Source of the DNA: Craspedostauros australis
Lineage: Eukaryota > Bacillariophyta > Bacillariophyceae > Mastogloiales > Achnanthaceae
Direction: 5' to 3'
Assembly: GCA_026770025.1 (NCBI GenBank)
Contig: JAMXDE010000035.1
Span: forward strand, 124,001 to 188,000
Length of the DNA: 64,000 nucleotides
The position numbers and the translations under genes are program-made. The notes beneath the pieces were generated by a model that saw nothing but the letters and a program-made list of their open reading frames with translations, made no database searches and was not told the DNA's origin. The first letter of the stretch is position 1. The number at the start of each line of letters is the position of its first letter. Shown one piece after another: positions 38,010 to 50,300 of the stretch.

Positions 38010-40352
38010 TCATGAATAATTCTCCGAGCGGTACGCCATCAAGTCGGCACGAAGATCGGATAATAGCTCTTCTGCGCCGTAATCCTCCTCCTCAACTTCT
38101 TCCACCACTTCCTCTTCCACGAAGTCGTCTTCATCGACGACAATCTCTTCCTCTTCGAAATCATCTATCACATCCTCTTCCTCGATTTCTGACTCTTGCT
38201 GTATCTGTATTTGCTGTGGTGTCGCATCTTGCGAAAACGCTTGTTCATGTTCATGAACATCATCATGTCTGGATCCAACACTATCGAGGACTTCTTCCTC
38301 CACGACTTCGGTTTCGTCAACGACATCCTCGTCATCCTCGTCAATCAGCACCTCCTCGTCTGTGACGTGCTCTTCTTCAACATAGTCTGAATCATCGTGC
38401 ACATTACGGATTTCCATCGTGTTCACGCTCACGTCGAGCGTGTTGCTGGATACGTTGGGATCGGCTTCCGACAGCGACGCGACACTTTCGTAGACCACGC
38501 TGCTGCCGTCGTCGTCGTCCTCATTACGTGTGCTGGGATTGAGTCGTTGGGAAGGCTCGCCGTCGTCGACGTCGTCGTCGGTGGCGTCGGCAGCTGTTGC
38601 GACCTTGTTCTTTTCGCTGCTTGATTCTCTCTTGTTGGTCAAGACCACGTGGATGTGTTGATTGGACGCACCCATCATGGTGACGTCGGCCTCGTCATCG
38701 CTGTCGCTGTCCTCCGACGATGCTCCTGCCTTGAGATCATCGTCGTCTGCGGGTGGTGGCAAATCTCGATGATTGCTCAATTCGTGCAACAAAGCATCCT
38801 CCTCGATCTCCGCAATGGTCATGGATTTCCGATTGAGGTTGCTATCATCAAATCGTTTGGTGGATGCGTAATCATCCGTACCTCTGCGGTGGATGACGAA
38901 CCAGTAATGCTGCTTGAGGTACTTGTACAATTCTCGCACCGGCATGCGCTTGACCATGACATCCGCGTCGACGTTCATGCCGCGGTAGATGACGGGTATG
39001 AGCTGCCGGCACGCACCTTCGTAGTCGTCCGGTTCGTTGCTATTATCGTTCTCGGCGCCCAGCCAGCTCTGCAGGATCTGATCATCAAAGTCCAATCCCA
39101 TGTTGATGTTGGTGTCCGCGTTGGACACGGAGATCATGCCAGGCACGACCGAGATGAGTAGCTCCTTCATGACCAGCGAGGATTGGCTCTCATCGCGTTT
39201 GAGACGCCGCCTGTCGCGGGACCGTCTGTCCGTATCGAGCGTCAGCGATTCGCCGCCGCCAACCGCGTAGATGTCGTCCGTCGAGTTGTGGAATGTGGAT
39301 ACCGTCGTATCATCGCCGATGCCGGAATTGAGCAGTATCTCGGGTCCGGAGGTGTCCGTGTCGAACGAATGGGTGTCCAGCGGGCTGTGGCTATGCCTCA
39401 CGACGGCTTCATCGTCCGATGATCTGAGCGTGACGCCGTCGCCATTATTTTCGTCGTCGTCATCGTCATCGTCGTCCACAACTTCCTCCTCATGCACATC
39501 ATCGGCACCATCGTCTTCGTCATCCTCCACCACCACTTCCGTTTCATCGAGCATGACCTCCTCGCTGAAGTTCTCGTCTTCAAGGATGATCTCCTCTTCT
39601 TCTTCCATCTCCGACGACACCGCTGCCATGGACGGTTCCAGCACCTCCTCTTCCAAAACAGAGGTATCGCCAACGCTGCTGCTGGCGTTGTTGACTCCGC
39701 CACCATTCTCGCTGGCCGCAGCAGCCCCAGACGTCTGCGCTGCGGATGAGTCCGCCGGCGGCGCCTTGCGTCGGAAGATATCCTGCAAACTGGTTTGCTT
39801 CGTCTCCTTTTGCTGTTCCTCATCCTGGACCTGCTCGGTGTGCACCTTGTAATCGTAGTGCTGCTTGAGATACCGGTACAGCTCCGGCAGCGGCGATCGG
39901 CGCATCATGGTCTCCGCATCCACATCCTCCTCCTTGAAGACGATGCCGATGAGCGTGCGGCACGCCGTCTCGAGATCGTCGGGCATCTCGTCGCGTCGGA
40001 ACCACTGCTCGATGACCTGCTCCTCGTATTCGTCCTCGTCCGTCTCGGCGTCGGTGCGATTGGCTCCGTCGTCGACGATCTCGACAGAGTAGTCCGACAT
40101 GGACGCTCGTCGCATGCCCCCACCCAGCGAACTGCGCCGTTGGCGAATGCCTTGCGCCACGTGCGGTTCCAGCTGCTGCGTCTTGTACTCCATCAGAGAT
40201 GCGTGAATGGCGGACACCAAGTCATCGGGCTCCACGATCTCCTCCGTGGTGCACTCATAGTCGTCATCATCATCGTCGTCGTCCAGGAGGATCTCCTCCT
40301 CCACCACGAAGCTCTCTTGTCCAGACACAGCGACGCTCATGGTCGCTTGCAT
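38010..40352 (-). CDS. acidic protein with two copies of the novel ACRxL-YxYLKQ domain (780 aa)
   Basis: No named family. Very acidic runs (Asp/Glu, some with Val) alternate with two ordered blocks of about 50 residues. They are residues 125-174 (ETACRTLIGIVF, VDAETMMRR, LYRYLKQHY) and about 440-490 (GACRQLIPVIY, VDADVMVKR, LYKYLKQHY). Each is preceded by a Trp-containing helix. The N-terminus (DDLVSAIHASLMEY) and C-terminus (AEELLSDLRADLMAY) carry a second shared motif just after an acidic run. The same domain and motif occur in the 4,964-aa neighbour on the same strand, so the two are paralogous in part. No intron is needed. It is likely a soluble scaffold-like protein, but its role is unknown. 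Confidence 0.75.
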   Translation of the reverse strand: MQATMSVAVSGQESFVVEEEILLDDDDDDDDYECTTEEIVEPDDLVSAIHASLMEYKTQQLEPHVAQGIRQRRSSLGGGMRRASMSDYSVEIVDDGANRTDAETDEDEYEEQVIEQWFRRDEMPDDLETACRTLIGIVFKEEDVDAETMMRRSPLPELYRYLKQHYDYKVHTEQVQDEEQQKETKQTSLQDIFRRKAPPADSSAAQTSGAAAASENGGGVNNASSSVGDTSVLEEEVLEPSMAAVSSEMEEEEEIILEDENFSEEVMLDETEVVVEDDEDDGADDVHEEEVVDDDDDDDDENNGDGVTLRSSDDEAVVRHSHSPLDTHSFDTDTSGPEILLNSGIGDDTTVSTFHNSTDDIYAVGGGESLTLDTDRRSRDRRRLKRDESQSSLVMKELLISVVPGMISVSNADTNINMGLDFDDQILQSWLGAENDNSNEPDDYEGACRQLIPVIYRGMNVDADVMVKRMPVRELYKYLKQHYWFVIHRRGTDDYASTKRFDDSNLNRKSMTIAEIEEDALLHELSNHRDLPPPADDDDLKAGASSEDSDSDDEADVTMMGASNQHIHVVLTNKRESSSEKNKVATAADATDDDVDDGEPSQRLNPSTRNEDDDDGSSVVYESVASLSEADPNVSSNTLDVSVNTMEIRNVHDDSDYVEEEHVTDEEVLIDEDDEDVVDETEVVEEEVLDSVGSRHDDVHEHEQAFSQDATPQQIQIQQESEIEEEDVIDDFEEEEIVVDEDDFVEEEVVEEVEEEDYGAEELLSDLRADLMAYRSENYS

Positions 40353-41374
40353 TCGTTTTGTGATGAATGCTTGTGCGGAAACACGGTGAAATGCTGCTGT
40401 TGTTGCTACTGATACTACTGATACCGCTATGTCTGGTTGTACCCTAGATGCAGATGTGGATGTCGATGATAGTCGTATTGTATTCTATAATAGAATATAA
40501 TAATACTCTGATACCAGCAATCCTTCCCCTCCTCTGTGTTGGCTCGAGGTCTCTGTCGTCAATGGCATGCCACACCTCTGGTCCGCTTGCTTCCGCAAAT
40601 GCCATGACGGATACGCTACTCGCTCTCTTGGCGCGATGTGCGTCGTTCACGATGTCTGTTTGGTTGCTTGTTTCGCTTCGGGTTTTAGTCGTTGTCTTGT
40701 CGCGGCCGTGGGACAAGACGAAACAGTTTGTCCGAAACACAACGTGATACTGTGATGAAGGTATTATGTAAAAAGAGCAGATCGAGTACTTCAAACCACA
40801 GACTACTATGTAACTTGTGTAGAATGACCCAAAATGCATCCAGAACAGAGTCGTCGTCACCGTGCATCAAACATCAAGCATCAAGCACTGTGAACACACC
40901 AACCTCATCAACATTGATATTCCCCTTTTACTTATTAATTATTATTGCACAGTACAACATTTAGTGTGGTGTGTCAGTGTGTGCGCATTTGGACCCGTGC
41001 GTATTTGTGCATGTCAGTGGACACGTGTGTGTGTATGCGTGGTGGTCATTCTTCGCCGGCTGCTGGTCTTCCCCTCGGTCCAGTCTTTTACTCGTACATG
41101 GAGTGCTCTCGTTGTGTTTGCATTTTTGTTCAGTATCCCCTGCTCCTCTCTCCTTGCCCAAGAAGTGGCACATCCTCGTCACATCAGCACCCACCTGGTT
41201 CATGCCTACGTAGTGTATTGGGAGGACCGTGTTCATTTACTTTGCCCCATACTCGTATGGTCCTTGCGAGTGCGGTACTCTCCATGGGATCGTATGCAGC
41301 ATGGTCGGGCAGAGTAGAATCGTTCTGCGTACCCTACGCATGAGTATGCCCACCATGTCATACGGGCACCAGTT
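40353..41374. other. intergenic, 1.0 kb between the two related genes
   Basis: It contains the 5' region of the 780-aa gene and the 3' region of the giant gene. ORFs up to 151 codons on the plus strand (40862-41317) have no recognisable content. An AT-rich stretch lies at 40480-40505 and near 40925-40955. Confidence 0.45.
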
Positions 41375-44300
41375 TTATCGTTGGCGTTCAACAAGTTCGA
41401 TCAAGTTCGATTCGACGCAGACACTCAAAAGATCGTCGATCTTCAGCAGAATGCGATGGCTCTGATGATCTCTGGATAAGTTGAAGATCTGTTCCCAGTT
41501 GGATTTGAGGACAGAAATGTTCACCGTGTCGACGGAATCGAATGACGCCAGGAAGCGACCGATGTCCGCTCCCACCGGCCCGTCCATCCTCAGGAACGCC
41601 TTTCCTGTGGGGCTCAGCCGGTACTTGGCGTCTGCTGCGGCTGCGGCTCTCGCCGGTGCTTGGCCGTTGGTTGCGCTGCGGGTAACTACAGGAGTTGCCA
41701 ACAAGGAGGATCGACTGGAGTGGTCGCCCTCCGCATGAGCAGTGAACCATGGCTGTTGGACCACGTGGTGGTACAGTTGTGGGAGTTGCTGGCTGGCTGC
41801 TGCTGTTGCTGCAGAACTGTCGCCCACCTCGCCGTCTTCCAGCATGATTAGAGTTTTGCACATCATCTCCATCCTGCGCTCGTACTTCCGAATCAGCAAG
41901 GACATGCGCTCCACTTCATGCACCATGGCATGCGTGATGTGGCCATCTTCCTCGTCATGGCGGAGCTGACTGACGGAGTCGTCTGCCTTTTGTGTTACCA
42001 CTTCTGACGTTGGTCCCACGGCCAAGGCCTCGATATGAGAAGGTGTATCATTGGTTCGGGCCATCTGCTGTGATAGCTTCGGAGATGGTGAAGGCTTGGT
42101 GTTGGCTTTGGATAATTCCTCCCTTCTTGCACGTGCTTCAGCGAGCTTGCGGCGTTTCTCCTGGAGGGCCACTAGGCGCGGATCGCTGGAGTTGGCGCTG
42201 GCAACGCTGCCTGGCGTGCGCACCTTCGTTCGAGCGTCGCTGCTAGGTGTTCGCGGAGGCGTTTGAGGTTCTAGTGCTCGAGGCTGTGATGAGATATCAT
42301 CAGCGCCGGCAGCGGTGACGGTCGTGGATACCGCTGCTGCTGTTCCTGTTGCTTGCGCAGGGTTGTCGCTGTCCCCAGCAGCAGCGTTCTTACGTTCTTC
42401 TCTTGCTTTTCTGGCGTCTGCGATACGGCGCCTGGCCTCCTCCAGTCGACTTGGACTCTGGCTGGCGGCTGTTGAAGCAGATGGAGATGCAGCGGTTGTA
42501 GTACGAGCAGAACCTGGCGTTTGGCTCTTCTCTGGTGTTCCTGATGGTGCTGCGCCACTCCTGACAAGCTTCTCCTCGACAGCACGGCGCTGCTCTGCCA
42601 CCCTGCGGCGTTTCTCTTCGAGCTTGTTGGGCGTCGTCACAGCCCGCTCAGTCTGCTCCGCATCGGGTGCCGAAGGCAAGGTGAAACTAACGTGATTCTT
42701 GGTGCGAGGCTCGGGGTTGTGGGCCTTCTCAATCCTTTTCGAAAGCCGCGACATGCGCTGCTTCTCCGATTGGGCGTCCAATTTCGACAACGGCGTTCGT
42801 TCTCTGTCTGTGCGAGGCGCAACAGCTGGAAGGATCTCCGGCCGGAGCCTGCTGCTACTGGGACTTGGGGGCGCCGCGGCGCTGCTGCTGCTGTGTTCTC
42901 CGCTGGTTTGTTCGAAAACGCTCACGTCGCGATGGGAGACGGCCACGAAAGCATTGCTGGGCGTTGGTGCTCCTTCGGTGCGTGCTACGCCGTCGCGAGC
43001 CTGGGAGACGGCTTGCTTTCCATTCTTCTTCCACCATTCCAGCTTCGAAGACGAGTGGATGGTCGTCGACTTGGACGGGCTCAATTTAGACACCGGCGTC
43101 GATGGCTGCGCTGGTGCTGGTGGCTTTGTAGATGCCCGTTTCTGTGTCAGCGGCAGCGGCAGCGGCACCTTGGCATGCAAACCGTTCGTCGCCTGATTGG
43201 CGATATCCATCAGAATCTTCTCAGATCCTGTGCTGTGCCGTTCGTTGCCCATCTGCTTTTCGATGTATGAGATAGCTTCGTTCATGGACAAACCAGAGGA
43301 CGGCTGCTCCACCGAAGCCTCACGCTTTTTTGGCACTATCACGTATGCAGATGATGGGTCGACAAAAGCGACCTTCTTTGCCGCATCGTTCCTTGGACTG
43401 CTCAATGAATCGAAGAGACTTCCACGACTGGCGGCAACAATCTTGGAGCTTGGTTCAAGAGGAGCTCTATTCCTCGCGCTGCCATCGGCGCTTTCAAACC
43501 TATCGACAGGGCTCGACGACGAGCCGGACGACGAACCGGATGTGTAGTCAGAGCCAGAGCCGCTGCTGGATGTGGTATAACTGTCACTGCTGCTGCCATA
43601 CTCGGAGTCACTGTCGCTGTCGCCTCGCGATTGAGGGTTATAGGGCAGTTGCGAATTGTTGGTACCGCGTGACGAGCGACCCAGTACAATTGGTGCTTGA
43701 TTTCGATTCCCTGAAATATCCGCCATCGACAGACCCAACGCTTCTCCAAGTGTCTTGGTCCCAGCAGCACCAGATCGTTTCTCGTTCGCCACTGATGCTT
43801 GCTGCTGCTGTTGCTGCTGTGTCAATGATCTCTGAGAATTCTGACTCCTTGGCTGCGGGTGTGGTCTTGGTGCGGGAGGAGCCGCGATCTGGGCCGGAGA
43901 AAGCCCAAGGGCTTCGCCGAGCGTTTTTGTGCCCGCTGCTCCCGTGCGGCGATCTGATGGGCCGCCTGGTCGTTTTTGGGGTTGCTGCCTCGCCGGGGCT
44001 GTGGTGGTCTGTCCTGCGGGGGCTGGCGCTGGCGCTGACGCTGTCTGGATGCCGAGTGCACCAAACAAGGTCCTCGAGTTTCCTTGCTCGGGAGTAGTGG
44101 CGGTTGGCACCGGCGCCGTGGGCGGAACTACGTTGCGATCTTCAATCTGCGCAGCAGATAATCCCAACGCCTCTGCGAGGGTCTTTGTCCCCGATGCTCC
44201 TGTGCGGCTGTCGGCTGTGGTAGCCGATCGTTCTTGCTGCTGCGGCTTCGAGCTTGTAACGGCCGGTCCCTGGATGCCAAGTGCATCGAAGAGTGTCCTT

Positions 44301-47300
44301 GGGGTCTCTTGAGTAGAACCAGCGACGCTTGATTCGGATGGCACCGCCTTTGCGACGGTAGGAACCGCGGCAGGATGATGAGTCTGCGCATCAGATAGGC
44401 CCAAAGCTTCGGCGAGAGTCTTTGTCCCCAATGCTCCTGTGCGACTGTTGGTTGTGGCAGCCGATCGTTCTTGTTGCATTGCTGGCTTGGCAGTTGCGGT
44501 GGTTGGTGCCTGGATACCAAGCGCATCGAAGAGTGTTCTCGGGGTCTCTTGAGCAGAACCAGCGACGCTTGGTTCGGATGACGCCACCTTTGCGACAGTA
44601 GGAACCGCGGCGGGATGATGGGTCTGCGCAGCAGATAGTCCCAAAGCCTCTGCGAGAGTCTTTGTCCCCAATGCTCCTGTGCGGCTGTTGGTTGTGGTAG
44701 CCGATCGTTCTATCTGCTGTTGTGGCTTTGATGCCGAAGTGGCCGGCGCCTGGATGCCAAGCGCATCGAAGAGTGTTCTCGGGGTCTCTTGAGCAGAACC
44801 AGCGACGCTTGGTTCAGATGGCATCACATTTGCGACGGTAGGAACCGCGGCGGGATGATGGGTCTGCGCAGCAGATAATCCCAACGCCTCGGCGAGAGTC
44901 TTTGTCCCCAATGCTCCTGTGCGACTGTCGGTTGTGGTAGCCGATCGTTCTATCTGCTGTTGTGGCTTTGATGCCGAAGTGGCCGGCATCTGGATGCCAA
45001 GCGCATCGAAGAGTGTTCTTGGGGTCTCTTGAGCAGAACCAGCGACGCTTGATTCGCATGGCACCGCCTTTGCGACGGTAGGAACCGCGGCAGGATGATG
45101 AGTCTGCGCAGCAGATAGTCCCAAAGCTTCGGCGAGAGTCTTTGTCCCCATTGCTCCTGTCCGGCTGTTGATTGTGGCAGACGATCGTTCTTGTTGCTGC
45201 TGTGGCGTCGAGCTTGTAACGGCCGGCACCTGGATGCCAAGTGCATCGAAGAGTGTCCTCGGGGTCTCTTGAGCAGGACCAGGGACGCTTGGTTCGGATG
45301 GCATCACCTTTGCGACAGTAGGAACCGCGGCAGGATGATGGGTCTGCGCAGCAGATAATCCCAACGCCTCGGCGAGAGTCTTTGTCCCCAATGCTCCTGT
45401 GCGGCTGTTGGTTGTGGCAGCCGATCGTTCTTGTTGCATTGCTGGTTTGGCAGTTGCGGTGGTTGGTGCCTGGATGCCGAGCGCATCGAAGAGTGTTCTT
45501 GGGGTCTCTTGAGCAGAACCAGCGACGCTTGATTCGGATGGCACCGCCTTTGCGACGGTAGGAACCGCGGCAGGATGATGAGTCTGCGCAGCAGATAGTC
45601 CCAAAGCTTCGGCGAGAGTCTTTGTCCCCAATGCTCCTGTGCGACTGTTGGTTGCGGTAGCCGATCGTTCTATCTGCTGCTGCGGCTTCGAGCTTGTAAC
45701 GGCCGGCACCTGGATGCCGAGTGCATCGAAGAGTGTCCTTGGGGTCTCTTGAGTAGAACCAGCGACACTTGGTTCGGATGACACCACCTTTGCGACGGTA
45801 GGAACTGCGGCGGGATCCTGAATCTGCGCAGCAGATAGTCCCAAAGCTTCGGCGAGAGTCTTTGTCCCCATTGCTCCTGTCCGGCTGTTGATTGTGGCAG
45901 ACGATCGCTCTTGTTGTTGTGGCTTCGAGCTTGTAACGGCCGGCGCCTGGATGCCAAGTGCATCGAAGAGTGTCCTTGGGGTCTCTTGAGTAGAACCAGC
46001 GACACCTGGTTCGGATGGCACCGCCTTTGCGACGGTAGGAACCGCGGCAGGATGATGAGTCTGCGCATCAGATAGGCCCAAAGCTTCGGCGAGAGTCTTT
46101 GTCCCCATTGCTCCTGTGCGGCTGTTGGTTGTGGTAGCCGATCGTTCTTGTTGCATTGCTGGTTTGGCAGTTGCGGTGGTTGGTGCCTGGATACCAAGCG
46201 CATCGAAGAGTGTTCTCGGGGTCTCTTGAGCAGAACCAGCGACACTTGGTTCGGATGACATCACATTTGCGACGGTAGGAACCGCGGCGGGACCCTGAAT
46301 CTGCGCAGCAGATAGTCCCAAAGCCTCTGCGAGAGTCTTTGTCCCCAATGCTCCTGTGCGACTGTCGGTTGTGGTAGCCGATCGTTCCTGCTGCTGCTGT
46401 GGCTTTGATGTCGGAGTGGCTGGCGTCTGGATACCGAGCGCACTGAACAGGGTCTTTGTACCCTCATCTCCAAGACTAGCAACATCAAGTCGAGATGGCG
46501 CTCCCGTTGGCACAGCAGCAACCGCACGAGAATCCTGATTCTGTGAAGGAGCAATTCCCAAAGCCTCTGCGAGGGTCTTCGTTCCTGCCTTCCTTGGTGC
46601 AACCTGAGAAGGTGGTGTTACGCGTTGCTGTTCCTTGGCAACTTGCTGGCCCGAGAGGCCGAGCGCATCAAACAGCGTCCTCTGCCCGCCTCGACCAGAT
46701 CCGGTCTGAGTTGGTTGCTGTGGTTGCAACTTAGGAATTTCGTGGTTGTCAAGTGCAGGAGTGGCTGCTCCTCTTTCGCCAGCTGATGTGACACCAAGCG
46801 CATCGAACAAAGTCTTCCCGCCATTGCCGATGGAAGGCACACTGCGCGATGTATTAGCCGCACCGACATCAATGGCTCCGACAGTAGGGGCAGTGGCATC
46901 TGCAGCTCCGCCTGGAGGAGATAACCCGAGCGCGTCGAACAAAGTCTTTTGTCTACCACTGCTGCCGTTGGCGGCCTGTGGAGCTCGTTGGGTAGGAGCA
47001 GATCTTCCATTCGAAGTGCTCGAAGCGATCGGAGCGGATATCACAGCATTATCCATCGGAAGTCCCAAGGCTTCTGCAAGAGTCTTCGTTCCTGCCACGC
47101 CCGAGCGACCATCGCCGTTTGTGGATGATGCAGTTGCTGCTGGGTTTGACGATGGAGGAGGCGAGAGACCGAGAGCGTCGAACAACGTCTTGCGGCCTCC
47201 TTTTCCGGATCCAGTCCCTGGCCGTCCTTGGCCCAGTGATCCTACCTGCATCCGCGGCGAACCCACGGCCGTTGTCGGTGCAGCCTCTCCGCCGGACCCG

Positions 47301-50300
47301 GGTTGCCTCAGGGCATCAAACAATGTCTTCTGCGGCGTTCCTGCTGCTGGCCGATCATGGGGAGTGACAGTGTCATGGGGCACTGATAAGCCCAAGGCAT
47401 CCGCAAGCGTCTTGGGTTGCGGCTTTCTGGATGATTGTTGTAATTCTGGCTGCTGTGCTTGTGCTTGTGGCTGTGGTTGCTGTGGCGGAATGCCCAATGC
47501 ATCGAATAGCGTGCGTTGCCCGTTTTGAATTGATTTTGGAGGACTTGATGGCTTCGAAGCTTTCCGATTTTCCGTTTGGGCAGCTTTGCTTGGAGGTGTC
47601 ATTCGGAGGGCGTCAAGTAGTGTTTTGCCACCGCCATTCTTGACTTGGTGTGTGGGCGCGTCGGACGTGGTGCTGGCATCATCCGTGGTCAGCCCCAAAG
47701 CTTCGGCAAGAGTTTTTGTTCCGCCGGCGCCAGATCTCTCGGTTGATGCTGTCATTGCTTGTTCGTCCTTGGGGACGCGCAGAGCATCGAACAATGTCTT
47801 CTGTCCCTTCTGTCCAGATCCAACCGTCTGCTGTATGTTCCTCTGAGATGGTGTCTGCAGTTTACTTGAGGCTTTCGGTGTCGTGCTTGTGTCTGATGGT
47901 TGCAAACCAAGTGCGTCGAACAGCGTCTTCTGTCTATGTTGTGTTCCTGAGATGGCTTGTTGTCCAGTGTTTTGTGGTTGCTTCGGTGAAGCGGTTTTCG
48001 CACTCTGGCTGTCGGGATCGTGGAGCCCCAGGGCACCGAACAGTGTTTTGTTCTCGCGGGTTGTTTGCTTCGGTGTAGGCGAACGGTCATCCTCGATAGA
48101 AGAAAGACCCAAGGCCGCCGCAAGAGTTTTTCCGCCACCAGATTGCGGTTGCTTTGGTTGGCTTCCTTGCTTCTTTGTTCCAGACATGTCAAGAGCATCG
48201 AACAAAGTCTTTCGGCCACCTTGGCCCGACCCTGGCAATGCGCGTTGAGTCTGTGGTCGAGGGGTGGGGGAAGACATCGATCGCTGATCTGTGCCCCCTC
48301 GCCCCTCACCACCCAGTGCATCGAACAGCGTCTTACCAGATCCAGCTGGCTGTCCTGCTTGCGTAGAGGGCGAAGTAGCGCCTGTCGAAGCTGACGAAGC
48401 GACCATTGCGTCAAACAAAGACTTTCGGCCCTTGCGCTGTGGTGACGTCGGCGATTGATCATGGGTGGAACTGACAGGCCTGTTGTCTGACACGGTGTTA
48501 CCTGCATGCTCCAATGGTAAACCCAAGGCCTCGGCAAGAGTTTTGGTTCCAGCCGATCCAGATCCTCCATTTGCACTTGCGCTTGCATTTGCTCCAGAAG
48601 GCGCATCATTTGGTCCTCGAAGCGCGTCGAATAGTGTCATCCGCCCTTCCTTCGCAGATCCTGCAAATATTTGGGTGCTTTGCGGTCCGTCCTTGGCTGT
48701 TGATGGCGCAGAGCTGTGCAAATCGGAGGCAGACAATCCAAGTGCATCAAACAACGTCCTTCCGCCGGAGGTAACAGATGTTGCCCTGGAGGAGACTGGT
48801 TCAGCGTTGCTGCCTCCATTGGCCTCGACGCGGGCCTGTGGGAATGAATGTCTTGAACGTGTACGTGGGCTCTGTGTGACTGAGGGCGATGCTGATCCCC
48901 TTGAGAAACTCTCGGTAGATTTTTGCTGGGTCTTGTACCATTGGTTCTTGTTGAGGTAGTTGTAGAGGTCATGGATGTCCGAGTTTGCAATCATGTCATC
49001 GATGTCAACTTCATTTTCATCAAACGTACGCTTGGCAAGTCGGCGGCATTCTGATTCGTAGTATTCTAGCTCCGACGGCGTCAACTGCACCTGGCGTGGT
49101 GCCCTCGATGGACTGCCGTGTTCTGCTGCCAGTTTCGCAGCAGGCGACTGCGCCACCGACTTGGAGCTTGGGGTCTTCGATGTTGTTGTTGCTGCTGCTG
49201 CAGTTGCTGTCACCTCAGCATTGACCTTGTCCGACGCGTTTTGCTCCTCCATCTTTGCCTTTGCCCTTCTAGCTGCTTCCACAAGCGTGACCGGTGCTTG
49301 GTATGCCGATGGTTTGTCAAAGATATCACCAGATCCAATTGAATCACCATCGTCACTCATTTCCGTCTTGGGCTGATTCGCGAACAGGAGATGTTCTGGG
49401 ATTGCAGCATGTGCAACAGTCTTCGATGCCTTCGATGGGGTGGCTGGCGCATCGTTGCTTGTCTTCGCTGATGCATTCTGCTGTTCTATCTTCGCCTTCG
49501 CCCGCTTGGCAGCTTCCACCAAGCTAACCGGCGCTTGGTATGCGGATGGCTTGTCGAAGATATCACCAGATCCAATCGAATCACCATCATCACTCATCTC
49601 GGTCTTGGGCTGGTTCGCGAACAGAAGATGCTCTGGGATGATCACAGGCGCAACAGCAGCCTTCGACGTCTTCGATGGGGTAGCTGGCGCATCGTTGTTG
49701 ACCTTCGCCAATGCATTCTGCTCTTCGATCTTCGCCTTTGCTCGCTTCGCTGCTTCCACCAAGCTAACCGGTGCTTGGTATGCGGATGGCTTGTCGAAGA
49801 TTTCACCGGATCCGATGGAGTCACCATCGTCACTCATCTCGGTCTTGGGCTGATTCGCGAACAGGAGGTGCTCTGGGATGATTGCGGGCGCAACAGCAGC
49901 CTTCGATGTCTTGGATGGGGTGGCTGGTGCTGCGGCATCGGTCGTTCCAGATGCATTTTGCTCCTCAATCTTCGCCTTCGCCCGCTTGGCAGCTTCCACC
50001 AAGCTAACCGGTGCTTGGTATGCGGATGGCTCGTCGAAGATGTCGCCGGATCCAATTGAATCACCATCGTCACTCATCTCTGTCTTGGGTTGATTGACAT
50101 GCAAAAGGTGATCTGGAATTGCTGTATGCGCAACAGCGGCCTTCGATGCCTTCGACGGAGTTTGTGGCAAATCGTTGTTGATTTTGCCTGACGCATTCTG
50201 CTCTTCCATCTTCGCCTTTGCCCGCCTGGCTGCTTCCACAAGAGTGACCGGTGCTTGGTATGCGGATGGCTTGTCGAAGATATCGCCGGATCCAATTGAA

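Noticed and set aside
43730..46600. Numerous minus-strand ORFs of 60-190 codons in other frames of the giant gene
   Set aside because: They are frame shadows of the 240-bp coding repeats and repeat with the same period.
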